A stretch of DNA of 64,000 nucleotides from CAZFBR01 sp035353495 [NCBI: uncultured bacterium] (GCA_964517215.1 CAZFBR010000001.1:1-64000), one strand, 5' to 3'. Positions 1 to 9,004 are shown, counted from the first letter of the stretch. The notes: generated by a model not told the origin, from the letters alone. Made by a program: numbers and translations.

Positions 1-840
1 GCGCTGGCGGTATTTATCGCCGGCGGCCATCTGCTGCTTGAGGACCTGCTCGGACTGGGCAAGACCATGCTGGCCCGCGCGCTGGCGCGGTTCTTTGCGC
101 TCGACTGCAAGCGCATCCAGTTCACGCCCGACCTGCTGCCGGGCGACATCACCGGCGGCCTGGTCTGGCATCAGAAGGCGGAGGAGTTCGTCTTCAATCC
201 CGGGCCGCTCTTTGTCCATATTCTGCTGGGCGACGAACTGAATCGCGCCACGCCGCGAACGCAGGCGGCGATGCTCGAGGCGATGGGCGAGGGAAGGGTC
301 ACCTGCGACGGGCAGCAGCATACCCTGCCCGATCCGTTCTTCGTCATGGCCACGCAGAATCCGATCGAATCGCTCGGCACTTTCCCGCTCCCCGCGGCGG
401 AACTCGACCGGTTCATGGCGCGGCTGGCGGTGGGCTATCCCGATGCGGCCAGCGAGCGCGCCATCCTGCAGTCGCAGCAGCAGGGTCATCCCATCGACAC
501 GCTGCAGGCAGTGGCGGGGGAATTGGAAGCGCGCGCGTTGCGGGAACAGTGCCGGCAGGTGCGGCTCACCGATGAGCTGCATGATTATATTGTGCGGCTT
601 GCGGCGGCGACCCGGGCGCATGAGAGCGTGCGGCTGGGCGCCAGTCCGCGCGCGTCGCTGGATATGATGAAACTGGCCCGCGCCTTCGCAGTGCTGGCCG
701 GTCGCGAGTATGCGACGCCCGATGATGTGCAGCGCGCGGCGCAGCTGGCCATGCCGCACCGGCTGATCCTGCGCGCGGCGGGCGACGACACCATCCGGTT
801 CGTGGCTCAGATCATCCTGACGGTCCCGGCGCCGCGGTAG
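1..840 (+). CDS. MoxR-family AAA+ ATPase (5' truncated by window)
   Basis: The reading frame is open from the first base, so the N-terminus lies outside the window; 279 residues are visible. The Walker A region reads EDLLGLGKT at about residues 14-22, with Leu where MoxR proteins usually have Pro. Walker B is LLGDELNRA at about 75-83, and sensor 1 is MATQNPIE. MoxR ATPases act as chaperone-like partners of von Willebrand or DUF58 proteins during maturation of other proteins. The DUF58 gene and a transglutaminase gene follow directly, the usual MoxR - DUF58 - TgpA order. The substrate is unknown. The family call is secure. Confidence 0.93.
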   Translation, partial: ALAVFIAGGHLLLEDLLGLGKTMLARALARFFALDCKRIQFTPDLLPGDITGGLVWHQKAEEFVFNPGPLFVHILLGDELNRATPRTQAAMLEAMGEGRVTCDGQQHTLPDPFFVMATQNPIESLGTFPLPAAELDRFMARLAVGYPDAASERAILQSQQQGHPIDTLQAVAGELEARALREQCRQVRLTDELHDYIVRLAAATRAHESVRLGASPRASLDMMKLARAFAVLAGREYATPDDVQRAAQLAMPHRLILRAAGDDTIRFVAQIILTVPAPR

Positions 841-916
841 GCGGAACGGGCCACATGCATTGCCCGCAGCCGGCTGCGGTATTCCGGCCCGTCTGCTGCC
901 GGCGGCGGTAACTGCC

Positions 917-2014
917 ATGGCGCGGCGCTGGGCTGTTGTCTTTTTGACCTTTGCCGTGCTCCTCTATGTTGCCGCGCCCATGATTACCAGCAATTTTGCC
1001 TATATCCTCGCGGCGCTGTATGCGCTGGCAGCGGTGCTGCTCTGGCCCGGCGCGCGGCCGCGGGTGGCGGCGGAGTTGCTGCTGCCGCGCCGGGCGGTGG
1101 CCGGCCGGCCGGCGCCGGTGAGTGTGCGGCTGCGCGGCCGGATGTGGCTGCCGCGTCTGGCGGTGGTGGTTGAGCCGTTGCTGCCGGAAACGCTGCTGCC
1201 GGCGCTGCAGCCGCGCGCCTGGCAGCTGCGCCTGCTGCCCCCGCGCGGCGAACGGAGCATGACCGCGGAACTGCGCCCGCCCCGCCGCGGGGTGTTCCCC
1301 GTCGCCGGGGTGCGCCTGCTGCAGTACGGGTTCGCCGGCATGGCGGCGCGCACGGCGACGGCGGGCGGGGAGCAGGAACTGATCGTGCATCCGCGCGCCA
1401 TCGACGAACTCCCGGTGCGCGACCTGCTGGCAGGCCGGCTGACGGCGCTGGGCCAGCGCTACATTCCGGCCCGGTCGGGTGAGGAATTCCACGCGCTGCG
1501 CGAGTACCGGCCGGGCGATCCGTTGCGGCGCATCCACTGGCGGACAACAGCGCGTACCGGCGAACTGATGGTGGTGGTGGCGGAAACCCCCGCGCTCGAG
1601 GCGCCCGAGGTCTGGCTCGATACCGGCATGGCTGCGTCGCCGGCCTTCGAGTATGACGTGCGCGTGGCCGCGACCCTTATCGACTACCTGACCGCGACGA
1701 CGGGCTGCTCCCTGCGCGCCGGCGCGGCGCGGCGCGAGCCGGGCGCCGGGGCGGGGGCGCGGCAGGCGATGCTCGATATCCTGGCGCGGGTGGCGGCGGG
1801 TGAGCCGGCGGCGGAGCCGGCGGCGAACGCCATCATCATCACTGTCCCGGGCCGGCCGGCGGCGCTGGCGCCGCCGGCGCAGGCGACGGTGATTGTCAAT
1901 GACCTGTGGTCGCCGGACGGCGGTTGTGCCGCGGCCGTGGTGTGCCTGTCGTCGCTGAAGCTGGTGCGCGATGACGGCGGCCCGCCGGTTGCGGGGCGGG
2001 ACGTCCGGGCATGA
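917..2014 (+). CDS. DUF58 domain-containing membrane protein
   Basis: A 365-residue protein with two hydrophobic N-terminal segments (about residues 4-40), then a soluble domain ending in the DUF58 signature EYRPGDPLRRIHWRTTA. I chose the ATG at 917 because it begins just before the first membrane segment; an upstream in-frame ATG at 860 would add 19 residues with no membrane character. No strong Shine-Dalgarno is visible. The stop overlaps the next gene's ATG (ATGA), so it is probably translationally coupled to the transglutaminase gene. DUF58 proteins have a VWA-like fold and work with MoxR ATPases; the exact role here is unknown. Confidence 0.88.
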   Translation: MARRWAVVFLTFAVLLYVAAPMITSNFAYILAALYALAAVLLWPGARPRVAAELLLPRRAVAGRPAPVSVRLRGRMWLPRLAVVVEPLLPETLLPALQPRAWQLRLLPPRGERSMTAELRPPRRGVFPVAGVRLLQYGFAGMAARTATAGGEQELIVHPRAIDELPVRDLLAGRLTALGQRYIPARSGEEFHALREYRPGDPLRRIHWRTTARTGELMVVVAETPALEAPEVWLDTGMAASPAFEYDVRVAATLIDYLTATTGCSLRAGAARREPGAGAGARQAMLDILARVAAGEPAAEPAANAIIITVPGRPAALAPPAQATVIVNDLWSPDGGCAAAVVCLSSLKLVRDDGGPPVAGRDVRA

Positions 2015-4092
2015 TTATCGACCGCATGCTGCGCCCGCGCGATCCGTCGGCGGAGGTGTGGCGGCTTGGCAAACGCGAGCGCGGCCTGCCGTTCGGCCTG
2101 CTGGCACGCTGTGCGGTGACGGTGTTTGCGGTGCTGCCGATGGGGGCGACCTGGCCGCAGCCGCTGCTGGTCGGCTTCTTTGCGCTGCTGCTGGCCGGGT
2201 TTCTGGTCGACCGCTATCTGCCGCTCCCGCGCTGGGTCTATTTCGTCATCCGCTTCCTCGCGTGGCTGCCGGTGGCGTATGTGTTTGTCGCCCTCTACTG
2301 GCTCGACACCTCGATCTTCGCGGTGATCGGCAATACGCTGGCGGCGTGGATCCTGCTCTACAGTTTCGAGGCGACGCGCCGCGATTATACGTTTTCCATG
2401 CTGATGATGGGCGGGCTGCTGCTGCTGCTTGCGTCGCTGCTGCGCCGCGATAGCGTGCTGCTGGCCGGGTTCGTCGTCTATGCCCTCGGATTCATTCCGG
2501 CGCTGGCCGACGCGGCCTGGCACGCCGCGAGCAATCGTCATCGCGCGGTGGCGGCCGACCGCGGCTGGTCCGGGACGCTGGCGCTCAGCGCGGCGGGGCT
2601 GCTGAGCGCGCTGCTCGCGCTGCTGCTGGGCGGGGCGCTGTTTGTTTTCATGCCGCGGCTGGAAAGCGACTTCCTGCGCGGGGTCGGCATCAATAATATC
2701 TACCAGCGGTCGATGCCGGTCTTCCGCATCGGCGGCGGTGCGCGGCCGCTCGACTGGCGGCCGGTGATGCGGGTGCGCACTGACGCGCCGGGCAATTACC
2801 GCGGCCAGGTGTTCGTGTTCTACGGCGGCCGTATGTGGTCGACGATCAGCGACAAGGCCTTCATGCCGATGCGCCGGAATGCGCAGGGCGACGCGCTGAT
2901 GCCCGGGGTCTGGCAGCAGCACTGGCGCGGCGGCACGCACACGGTGCGGCAGGAATTTGAGGTGCTGCCGGGGTTCTCCACCAATCTGCGCTATCACCGC
3001 CTGGCGCCGCTGTCGGTCGCCAGCGATGACCGTGATCTGCGCGCCCGGCCGGACGGCATGATCAACGGCGCCCAGCGGTCGGGATTCAGCTATCGCGCGG
3101 TGTCGCAGGTGGCGCATTCGCCGCTGGCGCGCGCGCGCGGGGGGGAGGAGCCGCTGCATCCGAAGCAGCGCGGCATGTACCTGCAGCTGCCCGCCTATCA
3201 CAGCAAGCGCGTGGCGGCGCTGGCGCGGGAGATTGCCGGGCAGGGCGACGATTATGTGCGGGCCAACCGGCTCAGCAACTGGCTGAAGGAAAACTGCGAG
3301 TACGACCTGGCCGCGGCCACCCCGCTGCTGGGCGCGGATATGCTCGACTATTTCCTGTTCACCTCGCGCGCCGGCTGGTGCGAGCATTTTGCCACGGCGC
3401 TGGCGGTGATGTGCCGGCATGCGGGGATCCCGTCGCGGTTGGTGACCGGTTTCGCCGAAGGCGAGTACGATCCGCTCGACGGCAGCTATCTCGTGCGCGC
3501 GCTGCACGCGCATGCCTGGACGGAAGTGTATCTGGCGGGGCGCGGATGGTACACGTTCGATGCGACGCCGGCCGGGGCGTTCCCCGCCGGGACGGAACCG
3601 GGCATGGCCGGCAGCGACTGGCGCTCGGCCTGGCCGGACCGGATGCTGAAATTCATTGATTCCGACCAGGCGCAGCTCGAAGGGATGGCTTTGCAGCTGG
3701 TGCCGGTCCCTGATGTGCTCGGTGAGTGGACGCTGGCGGCGGCGGTGGTGCCGCTGCTCATGCTCCTGGCCGGCGCGGTGCTGCTGGTGACGCTGTTGGT
3801 GCTCTGGCGGCGGCGGGCGCGGCGGCAGGCGGTGGCGGTGGCAGAAATCGTGCGGCTATACGACCGGATCCGCGCGGCGCTGGCGGCGGCGGGGGCGCAG
3901 GATGCGCCGGGCTGGACGCCGCGTCGGTTTGCGGCGCAGGACTATGTGCCGGCCGATCCGGCGTGGGCGCAGGTCTTTGCCGCGCTGGCGGAGCTGACGG
4001 AGGCGTATTATCGCTGCCGGTTTGCCAACGCACCGGACGGCGGACTTCTGGCGCGATTGCGCGCGCTGGTGCGGACGCTGCCGCGCCGCTGA
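2011..4092 (+). CDS. TgpA-like transmembrane transglutaminase-domain protein
   Basis: A 693-residue protein. Residues about 25-215 form several membrane helices (DUF3488/TgpA N-terminal type). A periplasmic transglutaminase core follows with the full triad visible: Cys457 in GWCEHFATALA, His501 in HAHAWTEVYL and Asp517 in FDATP. One more helix lies at about 571-597, then a cytoplasmic tail resembling DUF4129. The order MoxR, DUF58, this protein is a widely conserved module whose substrate is not established. It starts by ATGA overlap with the DUF58 gene. The intact triad suggests an active enzyme. Confidence 0.92.
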   Translation: MIIDRMLRPRDPSAEVWRLGKRERGLPFGLLARCAVTVFAVLPMGATWPQPLLVGFFALLLAGFLVDRYLPLPRWVYFVIRFLAWLPVAYVFVALYWLDTSIFAVIGNTLAAWILLYSFEATRRDYTFSMLMMGGLLLLLASLLRRDSVLLAGFVVYALGFIPALADAAWHAASNRHRAVAADRGWSGTLALSAAGLLSALLALLLGGALFVFMPRLESDFLRGVGINNIYQRSMPVFRIGGGARPLDWRPVMRVRTDAPGNYRGQVFVFYGGRMWSTISDKAFMPMRRNAQGDALMPGVWQQHWRGGTHTVRQEFEVLPGFSTNLRYHRLAPLSVASDDRDLRARPDGMINGAQRSGFSYRAVSQVAHSPLARARGGEEPLHPKQRGMYLQLPAYHSKRVAALAREIAGQGDDYVRANRLSNWLKENCEYDLAAATPLLGADMLDYFLFTSRAGWCEHFATALAVMCRHAGIPSRLVTGFAEGEYDPLDGSYLVRALHAHAWTEVYLAGRGWYTFDATPAGAFPAGTEPGMAGSDWRSAWPDRMLKFIDSDQAQLEGMALQLVPVPDVLGEWTLAAAVVPLLMLLAGAVLLVTLLVLWRRRARRQAVAVAEIVRLYDRIRAALAAAGAQDAPGWTPRRFAAQDYVPADPAWAQVFAALAELTEAYYRCRFANAPDGGLLARLRALVRTLPRR

Positions 4093-4112
4093 ATATGGTA
4101 TAAGCAGTGATT

Positions 4113-5051
4113 ATGAAGAAACTGCACGCAATCCTGCTGCTGCTGTGGGTGCTGGCGGTGCCGGTGGCGGCGGAGACCATGCCGTGTGCTGGCGGGCCGG
4201 ACACACCGGCGGCCGGCGCGCTCACGGTTGAATTTCTCGATGTCGGACAGGCGGACGCCATCCTGATCACCATGCCGCACGGCGGGCGGTATCTGGTTGA
4301 TGCGGGCGCGCGGCGGGAGCAGGTGCGCGAACTGCTGCAGGCGCGCGGGATCACGCGGCTCGACGGTCTGCTGCTGACCCATCCCCATACCGATCATTGC
4401 GGCGGCATGCCCGCCGTTCTCCGCGCCATGGTTGTTGACACCTTTTACGAAAGCGGGAAAGTGCATACCGCGTCGTCGTACCGCGAGACCCTGCGCGCCG
4501 CGGTCGAACGCGGTGCCGGGTATGCGACCGTCCGGCGCGGCGATACGCTGGCGTGGGATCCGGAGGTGCTGGTCGAGGTGCTGCATCCCGATACGCCCGC
4601 CGCCCGGGATATCAACACCAATTCGGTGGTGCTGCGCCTGACCTACGGCGGCCGGCAGGTGCTGCTGGCCGGTGACGCGACGAAGCGGAGCGAGCAGAGC
4701 ATGCTCACGGCGCTGCCGGCCGGGGCATTGCGCGCCGATGTGCTGAAAATCGCGCATCACGGCTCGCGCGGGTCGAATACCGCCCCGTTCCTCGCCGCCG
4801 TGGCGCCGCAGGCGTATGTCATCATGTGCAGCGCGAACAACAGCTACGGGCATCCGCATGCGCAGGCCATGGAACGGATCGCTGCCCAGGGTGGCGCGGT
4901 GCTGCGCACCGACCGTGACGGCAGCGTGACGTTGCTGCTGTGGCCGGAGCGCGGGACGCTGACGGGCGCATTGTCCGGCAGAACGCTGACCTTGACGCCG
5001 CCGTCCGCTGCGGCACATTCCGACCGAACTGCCGGGTTGGCGGGTGACTGA
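4113..5051 (+). CDS. Secreted metallo-beta-lactamase-fold hydrolase, ComEC C-terminal-like
   Basis: A 312-residue protein with a Sec signal peptide (MKKLHAILLLLWVLAVPVAAE). The metallo-beta-lactamase fold follows: FLDVGQADAILI at the start of the domain, metal-binding THPHTDHCGG at about residues 89-98, AGDAT, and IAHHGSRGSN near the C-terminus. The layout matches the stand-alone form of the ComEC/Rec2 nuclease-like domain found in many secreted proteins. A competence role is possible but not shown, since no ComEC membrane part is present. I chose ATG 4113 (lysine-rich n-region) over the ATG at 4107. The end overlaps the next gene by 8 bases. Confidence 0.88.
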   Translation: MKKLHAILLLLWVLAVPVAAETMPCAGGPDTPAAGALTVEFLDVGQADAILITMPHGGRYLVDAGARREQVRELLQARGITRLDGLLLTHPHTDHCGGMPAVLRAMVVDTFYESGKVHTASSYRETLRAAVERGAGYATVRRGDTLAWDPEVLVEVLHPDTPAARDINTNSVVLRLTYGGRQVLLAGDATKRSEQSMLTALPAGALRADVLKIAHHGSRGSNTAPFLAAVAPQAYVIMCSANNSYGHPHAQAMERIAAQGGAVLRTDRDGSVTLLLWPERGTLTGALSGRTLTLTPPSAAAHSDRTAGLAGD

Positions 5052-6060
5052 AATGCGGGCGACGAAAGTGCCGGTGCGGGAAGCGGTGGGGATGCTGCTG
5101 CCGCATGACATGACGAAGATTGTTCCGGGCAAATTCAAGGGTGCGCGTTTCCGCAAGGGGCATCGGGTCGCGGCTGCGGATATTCCCGAACTGCTGCGCA
5201 TGGGCAAGGAAAGCATCTGGGCGCTGCGGCTCGGGAAGAACGAAGTGCATGAGGATGAGGCCGCGCGCGCCTTTGCCGGCTTTGCGGGGCCGGGCGTGGC
5301 GTGGCGCGGGCCGCGCGAGGGGAAGCTCACGTTTGTGGCGAAGCATGACGGGCTGCTGCTGGTCGACCGGCCGGCAGTGACGAAGGTGAATCGCGTGCCT
5401 GATGTGGTGCTGGCGACGCGCCATGGATTCACGCCGGTGCGCGCGGGCGAGGAACTCGCCGGGGTGCGCATTGTCCCGCTGGCGACGACCAAGGCGCGGG
5501 TCCGCCGCGCGCTGGCGGCGGGGTGCCGTCTGCGGGTGCAGCCCTACCGCACCCTGCGGGTTGGCCTGGTCATTACCGGCAGCGAGGTGAAGCGCGGCCT
5601 GGTGCGCGACCGGTTCCGGCCGGTGATCGAGCAGAAGCTGCGGGCGCATGGCTCGCGGGTGAGCGCGGTGGTGATGCCGGGCGACGACCGGGCGGCGATT
5701 GCGCGTGCGGTGCGCAAATTGACCGGACGCTGCGGGCTGGTGGTGGTGACCGGCGGGATGTCGGTCGATCCGGATGATGTCACCCGCCATGGCATTCGCG
5801 ATGCCGGGGTGAAGGTTGCCGCCTATGGCGTGCCGGTGCTCCCGGGCAATATGCTGCTGGTCGGGCAGCGCGGGCGCGTGCCGGTGGTTGGGGTGCCGGC
5901 GTGCGGCATTTTTCACATGACCACGTCGTTTGATTTGGTGCTGCCGCGCCTGCTCGCCGGCCTGACCGTGACGAAACGCGAGCTGGCCGGGCTCGGGTAC
6001 GGCGGGTTCTGTTTGCATTGCCGGAAATGCCGTTACCCCGCCTGTCCGCTGGGGAAATAG
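5044..6060 (+). CDS. MoeA/MogA-like molybdopterin-binding domain protein with C-terminal Cys cluster
   Basis: A 338-residue protein starting at GTG 5044, overlapping the previous stop; ATG 5053 is an in-frame alternative. The C-terminal half carries a molybdopterin-binding (MoCF) fold: RVGLVITGSEVKRG at about residue 175, VVVTGGMSVDPDDVTR, then VPVLPGNMLLVG. The N-terminal half is shorter than in genuine MoeA, so it is probably one of the MoeA-like proteins encoded next to molybdenum or selenium enzymes. The last 20 residues add a Cys-rich tail, CLHCRKCRYPAC, that could bind zinc or an Fe-S cluster. No other molybdenum cofactor gene lies nearby. The domain call is firm; the function is open. 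Confidence 0.82.
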   Translation: MTEMRATKVPVREAVGMLLPHDMTKIVPGKFKGARFRKGHRVAAADIPELLRMGKESIWALRLGKNEVHEDEAARAFAGFAGPGVAWRGPREGKLTFVAKHDGLLLVDRPAVTKVNRVPDVVLATRHGFTPVRAGEELAGVRIVPLATTKARVRRALAAGCRLRVQPYRTLRVGLVITGSEVKRGLVRDRFRPVIEQKLRAHGSRVSAVVMPGDDRAAIARAVRKLTGRCGLVVVTGGMSVDPDDVTRHGIRDAGVKVAAYGVPVLPGNMLLVGQRGRVPVVGVPACGIFHMTTSFDLVLPRLLAGLTVTKRELAGLGYGGFCLHCRKCRYPACPLGK

Positions 6061-6215
6061 CTGCCCGCTCTTCAGCAATACTGGTAATGGCGGATGCGGG
6101 GCTGTCTGCAACTGTTGTGGTGTGCGGGCTGGGCCAGCGCGCGAAAAGCCGCGCGGGGTTGTCGATATCAAGAATATCATATCCCCTTTATAAAATTAAT
6201 GATATATAAAGTCAC

Positions 6216-6243
6216 TTGAAGTTTTTGCGGGTTGTGGTATAAT
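6216..6243 (+). promoter_or_regulatory. Sigma70-type promoter, extended -10
   Basis: TTGAAG (6216-6221), 16-base spacer, TATAAT (6238-6243) preceded by TGG, in an AT-rich pocket. It serves the small protein gene that starts at 6286. Confidence 0.65.
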
Positions 6244-6285
6244 TAGTTCAGTAGTGCCCAAGGATGGGGGAGGAGGTGAGCAGGG

Positions 6286-6810
6286 ATGCTCGGCATGTCT
6301 TCGCTGTCCCCACAGTCGTCAGTCAACCCCTATCAATATCAGAGTTCCACCGCCGCCGTTTCGGCCGAGGGCAGTTCTATCCTTGCGACCAACCGTGAGG
6401 CGGTAACCGCGACGGCGGGCAATCAGGCCGCGACCGCCGGCACCTCCGCACAACCGGAAATGGCAGGGGTTGAGGAATGCGAGACCTGCAAGAGCCGCAA
6501 ATATCAGGACGGCTCGAACGACCCCGGGGTGTCATTCAAGACGCCCACCCATGTCTCGCGCGCGCAATCGGGTGCGGCGGTGCGTGCTCACGAAGGCGAG
6601 CACGTCAATCGCGAGCAGGCGAAGGCGGAGCGTGAGGACCGCGAGGTGGTGTCACAATCGGTGCAGATTCATACCAGCGTCTGCCCGGAATGCGGCAAAT
6701 CCTATGTGTCCGGCGGAACGACCCGCACGACCACGCGCAGCGAACGGGAAAACCCGCAGCCGGCTGCTGCTGCCTCCGGCCCCGGCCAGGTGGTAGATCG
6801 TTACGCCTGA
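6286..6810 (+). CDS. SprA-related putative metallopeptidase-like small protein (HEGEH, two CxxC pairs)
   Basis: A 174-residue protein with a very strong ribosome site, AGGAGGTGA at 6271-6279, six bases before ATG 6286. The first 60 residues are Ser/Ala/Thr-rich and look unstructured. The conserved core has CETC (65-68), SRKYQDGSNDPGVSFKTPTH, a zincin-like HEGEH motif (102-106) followed by VNREQAKAERE, and CPEC (133-136) followed by GKSYVSGGTTRT. I recognise this core as a small bacterial family sometimes labelled SprA-related putative metallopeptidase. The combination suggests one or two zinc sites. No signal peptide is seen. Activity is unproven; the HEGEH motif may be only structural. Confidence 0.7.
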   Translation: MLGMSSLSPQSSVNPYQYQSSTAAVSAEGSSILATNREAVTATAGNQAATAGTSAQPEMAGVEECETCKSRKYQDGSNDPGVSFKTPTHVSRAQSGAAVRAHEGEHVNREQAKAEREDREVVSQSVQIHTSVCPECGKSYVSGGTTRTTTRSERENPQPAAAASGPGQVVDRYA

Positions 6811-6831
6811 TGCGGAACTGCGGCAGGCGGA

Positions 6832-6860
6832 TTGCCAGCGCTCTCACCCGGTGATATAAT
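6832..6860 (+). promoter_or_regulatory. Sigma70-type promoter for FecR-like gene
   Basis: TTGCCA (6832-6837), 17-base spacer, perfect TATAAT (6855-6860). A GAGGAG ribosome site follows at 6880-6885. Confidence 0.65.
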
Positions 6861-6895
6861 TACTTCGTTCGTCATGGGTGAGGAGTAAGCTGCGC

Positions 6896-8398
6896 GTGGA
6901 TCAGGCTGTCTACTTTTATCAGCGGGTGGCGGATGCCATCGCCGGCGATTGTGCGCGTGGCGCGTCAGCTGCCGCGGTAGCCGGGAGTTTCACCCGCCAC
7001 TTGATCACTCAACTGCAGTCAGCAGCCCGCAACCTGACCAGTCAGCATGAAAGCGAACCGACCCGGGAAATCATTGTCCTCCGCAGCGGAACGACCGCCA
7101 GGGTGATGCTGCTTGCCTATGCCGGTGGCGCCCTGGGCTCGCCGGCAGATCGGGAACATGCCCGCCAGGAACTGACCGCACTCCTCATGACCACGGTTCA
7201 GGGCGATTGCCTTGGCCTGGCCAGCGACGGCTATCATTGCCTGCTGCTGGACAAGCGCGGTGCGTCGGTGCTTGAGGATGACCAGGTGCTGCTTACCGGT
7301 CGCCACGCGGAACTGGTTGCGGCACGCGTGCTGCCGGGCTCGGCGGTGCGCCGCCTGGGCCGGCATGGTGCGCCGCGCCGTTCGTCGCGATTGGCGGTGA
7401 CGACGGCGGTGCTGTTCCTGCTGCTCTCGGGGCTGCTGGGGCAATACCTGATGCGCAAATACTGGCCGCCGGTCATTCCGACGGCCGTTGCCGCGCCGGC
7501 GGTTACGGCGCCGCTGCCGGTGCCGGTCTTCTATGCGGCGGGTCGTGACAGTGTCGCGTTTTCGTCCGGCGCGGCGGAGCTGGTGCTGGCGCCGGGCGGT
7601 CAGGCCATGGTCAATCCGGGTTCGACGGATGTTTACCTGACCCAGGGCGTGCTTGACGCGCGGGTGCGGCCGCTCGCCCCGGGCGAGCAGTTCAGGGTGA
7701 TCACCGGCAGTGCCACCGTCGGGGTGCGCGGGACGCGGTTCCGGGTGAGTTTCCGGCGCGGGTTCGACGGGCGCGGACTGACGGCGCTCGAAGTGTTCGA
7801 GGGTGTGGTGGAATTTTGCAATCGCAATGCCGACGGCAATCCGCCGCCGCCGGACGATGCGCTGCGGCGCCGGTCAGTGCCGGCGGGCGGCCGCATGGCG
7901 GTATTTGGCGGGCGGCCGCCGCAGGACGCGCCGGTGAATGTGACCGCCATGCTGCCTGACTATCTGGCGTACCTGTATCGTGAGGAGGCGCGTGACCGGC
8001 AGCTACAGGCGCGCCGCGCCCAGGAGCAAACGGGGCGCGGCACTGCGCCCGGTGCGGCGGGTGCGGGTGTTACCGGCAGCGGCACCTGGCAGAGCGCGGA
8101 GGGCGCACATGGCTCGGTAACGCTGACCATCGACATTCCGCGCCAGCGCTGCACCGGCAATTTCTCCGGGACTGCCGCCGGTGGGCTTGCGGTATCCGGC
8201 ACCTTTGCCGGCACCTATACCGGCGATGCCGCCAGCGGTTCCATGCAGGGCACGACGAGGTTCTCCGTCACCGGCGGTCCGCAGGCGGCGGCATTGCAGG
8301 GTCAGGTCAGCGGGACGCTGCGCAATCGCGCCGTGCAGGGTCAGTTTACCGGCGGCCCGCTCAATGCGTCATTCAGCGTTGCGGTGCGCCTGCCGTAG
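6896..8398 (+). CDS. FecR-domain single-pass membrane protein
   Basis: About 500 residues. Residues 1-160 form a soluble, predicted cytoplasmic domain I do not recognise. A membrane helix follows (LAVTTAVLFLLLSGLLGQYL, roughly 165-185), then a FecR-type beta domain containing VLDARVRPLAPGEQFRVITG and ATVGVRGTRFRV, and finally a Gly/Thr/Ser-rich C-terminal region of repeated short beta-like segments (TGNFSGTAAGG, SGTFAGTYTGD, SGSMQGTTRF). GTG 6896 is preferred because GAGGAG lies 10 bases upstream; GTG 6878 overlaps that site. FecR proteins relay signals or bind surface ligands, but no FecI sigma factor is adjacent, so this may be a structural or envelope sensor protein. Confidence 0.75.
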   Translation: MDQAVYFYQRVADAIAGDCARGASAAAVAGSFTRHLITQLQSAARNLTSQHESEPTREIIVLRSGTTARVMLLAYAGGALGSPADREHARQELTALLMTTVQGDCLGLASDGYHCLLLDKRGASVLEDDQVLLTGRHAELVAARVLPGSAVRRLGRHGAPRRSSRLAVTTAVLFLLLSGLLGQYLMRKYWPPVIPTAVAAPAVTAPLPVPVFYAAGRDSVAFSSGAAELVLAPGGQAMVNPGSTDVYLTQGVLDARVRPLAPGEQFRVITGSATVGVRGTRFRVSFRRGFDGRGLTALEVFEGVVEFCNRNADGNPPPPDDALRRRSVPAGGRMAVFGGRPPQDAPVNVTAMLPDYLAYLYREEARDRQLQARRAQEQTGRGTAPGAAGAGVTGSGTWQSAEGAHGSVTLTIDIPRQRCTGNFSGTAAGGLAVSGTFAGTYTGDAASGSMQGTTRFSVTGGPQAAALQGQVSGTLRNRAVQGQFTGGPLNASFSVAVRLP

Positions 8399-8474
8399 TT
8401 GGCTGCACGGTTATCAACCAATATCCGCCCGGGGAAAGTGGTGCATGGCAGTGATTATTATGGCGCGGCAGAGC

Positions 8475-8527
8475 CGGATAATCACCTGCGATGCGACACG
8501 CCAGCGGCCAAACGCAGCCATGGAGAG
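8475..8527 (-). repeat. attC site (degenerate), last cassette
   Basis: On the plus strand CCTGCGATGCGACACGCCAG aligns with the internal CCTGCGTTGAGCCGCGCCAG of the other sites, but the outer core bases have drifted. An 8-bp inverted repeat (GTGATTAT at 8451-8458, ATAATCAC at 8478-8485) overlaps its edge. Probably inactive; it marks the end of the array. Confidence 0.5.
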
Positions 8528-8899
8528 TCAGGAGGCGTTGATTGAATCGTTCAGCATGCAGACAATCGTGGTGCCGATGCAGATGGGTGCCATATAGAAC
8601 AGGGTGAAAGTAACGCCGAGCAACCCGATGAGAATTGCCTCCTGTCTGTTGGAAGAAAATAGAGCAAAGAGCAGCACCAACAGAGAACAGAGAATTCCGA
8701 TCACAATCAAGTTGAATACGACAAACGGGATTATATAGGGATAGCGTCGTGAAATACGTTTTGACAAATACGTCGGCACCGTGACGGCCATTGCCATTGC
8801 AGACAGGGACAATATGCTGCCCTTCATCATTGAGGAATTCAGCATCCACAAAGCATACATTCCCATCGCTGCGATGATCAATCCACGAATAACCTTCAA
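8528..8899 (-). CDS. Cassette-encoded multi-pass membrane protein
   Basis: A 123-residue protein starting at TTG (8899), with AAGGAG six bases upstream on the coding strand, which decides the start. Hydrophobic stretches at about residues 4-24, 28-45, 55-82 and 88-115 suggest four membrane helices with very short loops. A basic segment (SKRISRR) lies between helices two and three. No family recognised. It is the tenth and last cassette of the array, bounded by two degenerate attC sites, so it is probably the oldest. AT-richer than the flanking chromosomal genes. Confidence 0.6.
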   Translation of the reverse strand: MKVIRGLIIAAMGMYALWMLNSSMMKGSILSLSAMAMAVTVPTYLSKRISRRYPYIIPFVVFNLIVIGILCSLLVLLFALFSSNRQEAILIGLLGVTFTLFYMAPICIGTTIVCMLNDSINAS

Positions 8900-8911
8900 G
8901 CGCTGCTCCTT

Positions 8912-8973
8912 GTGTAATGATGCGCACCTACCGGGCGCCGCGTGTGGCGACTGGCTTGGGGCGAAGGTGGATG
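8912..8973 (-). repeat. attC site (degenerate)
   Basis: On the plus strand GTAATGATGCGCACC at one end and GGGGCGAAGGTGG at the other match the TAACGATTAGCGC and GGCGCGAAGTTGG ends of the better sites with several changes. Confidence 0.5.
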
Positions 8974-9004
8974 CTGCGATTCAGTTGGCATGTTTATGGT
9001 CATG

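Noticed and set aside
1684-3513. 609-codon open frame on the minus strand
   Set aside because: It lies opposite the DUF58 and transglutaminase genes, is Arg/His/Gln-rich and low in hydrophobic order, as expected for the reverse of GC-rich codons.
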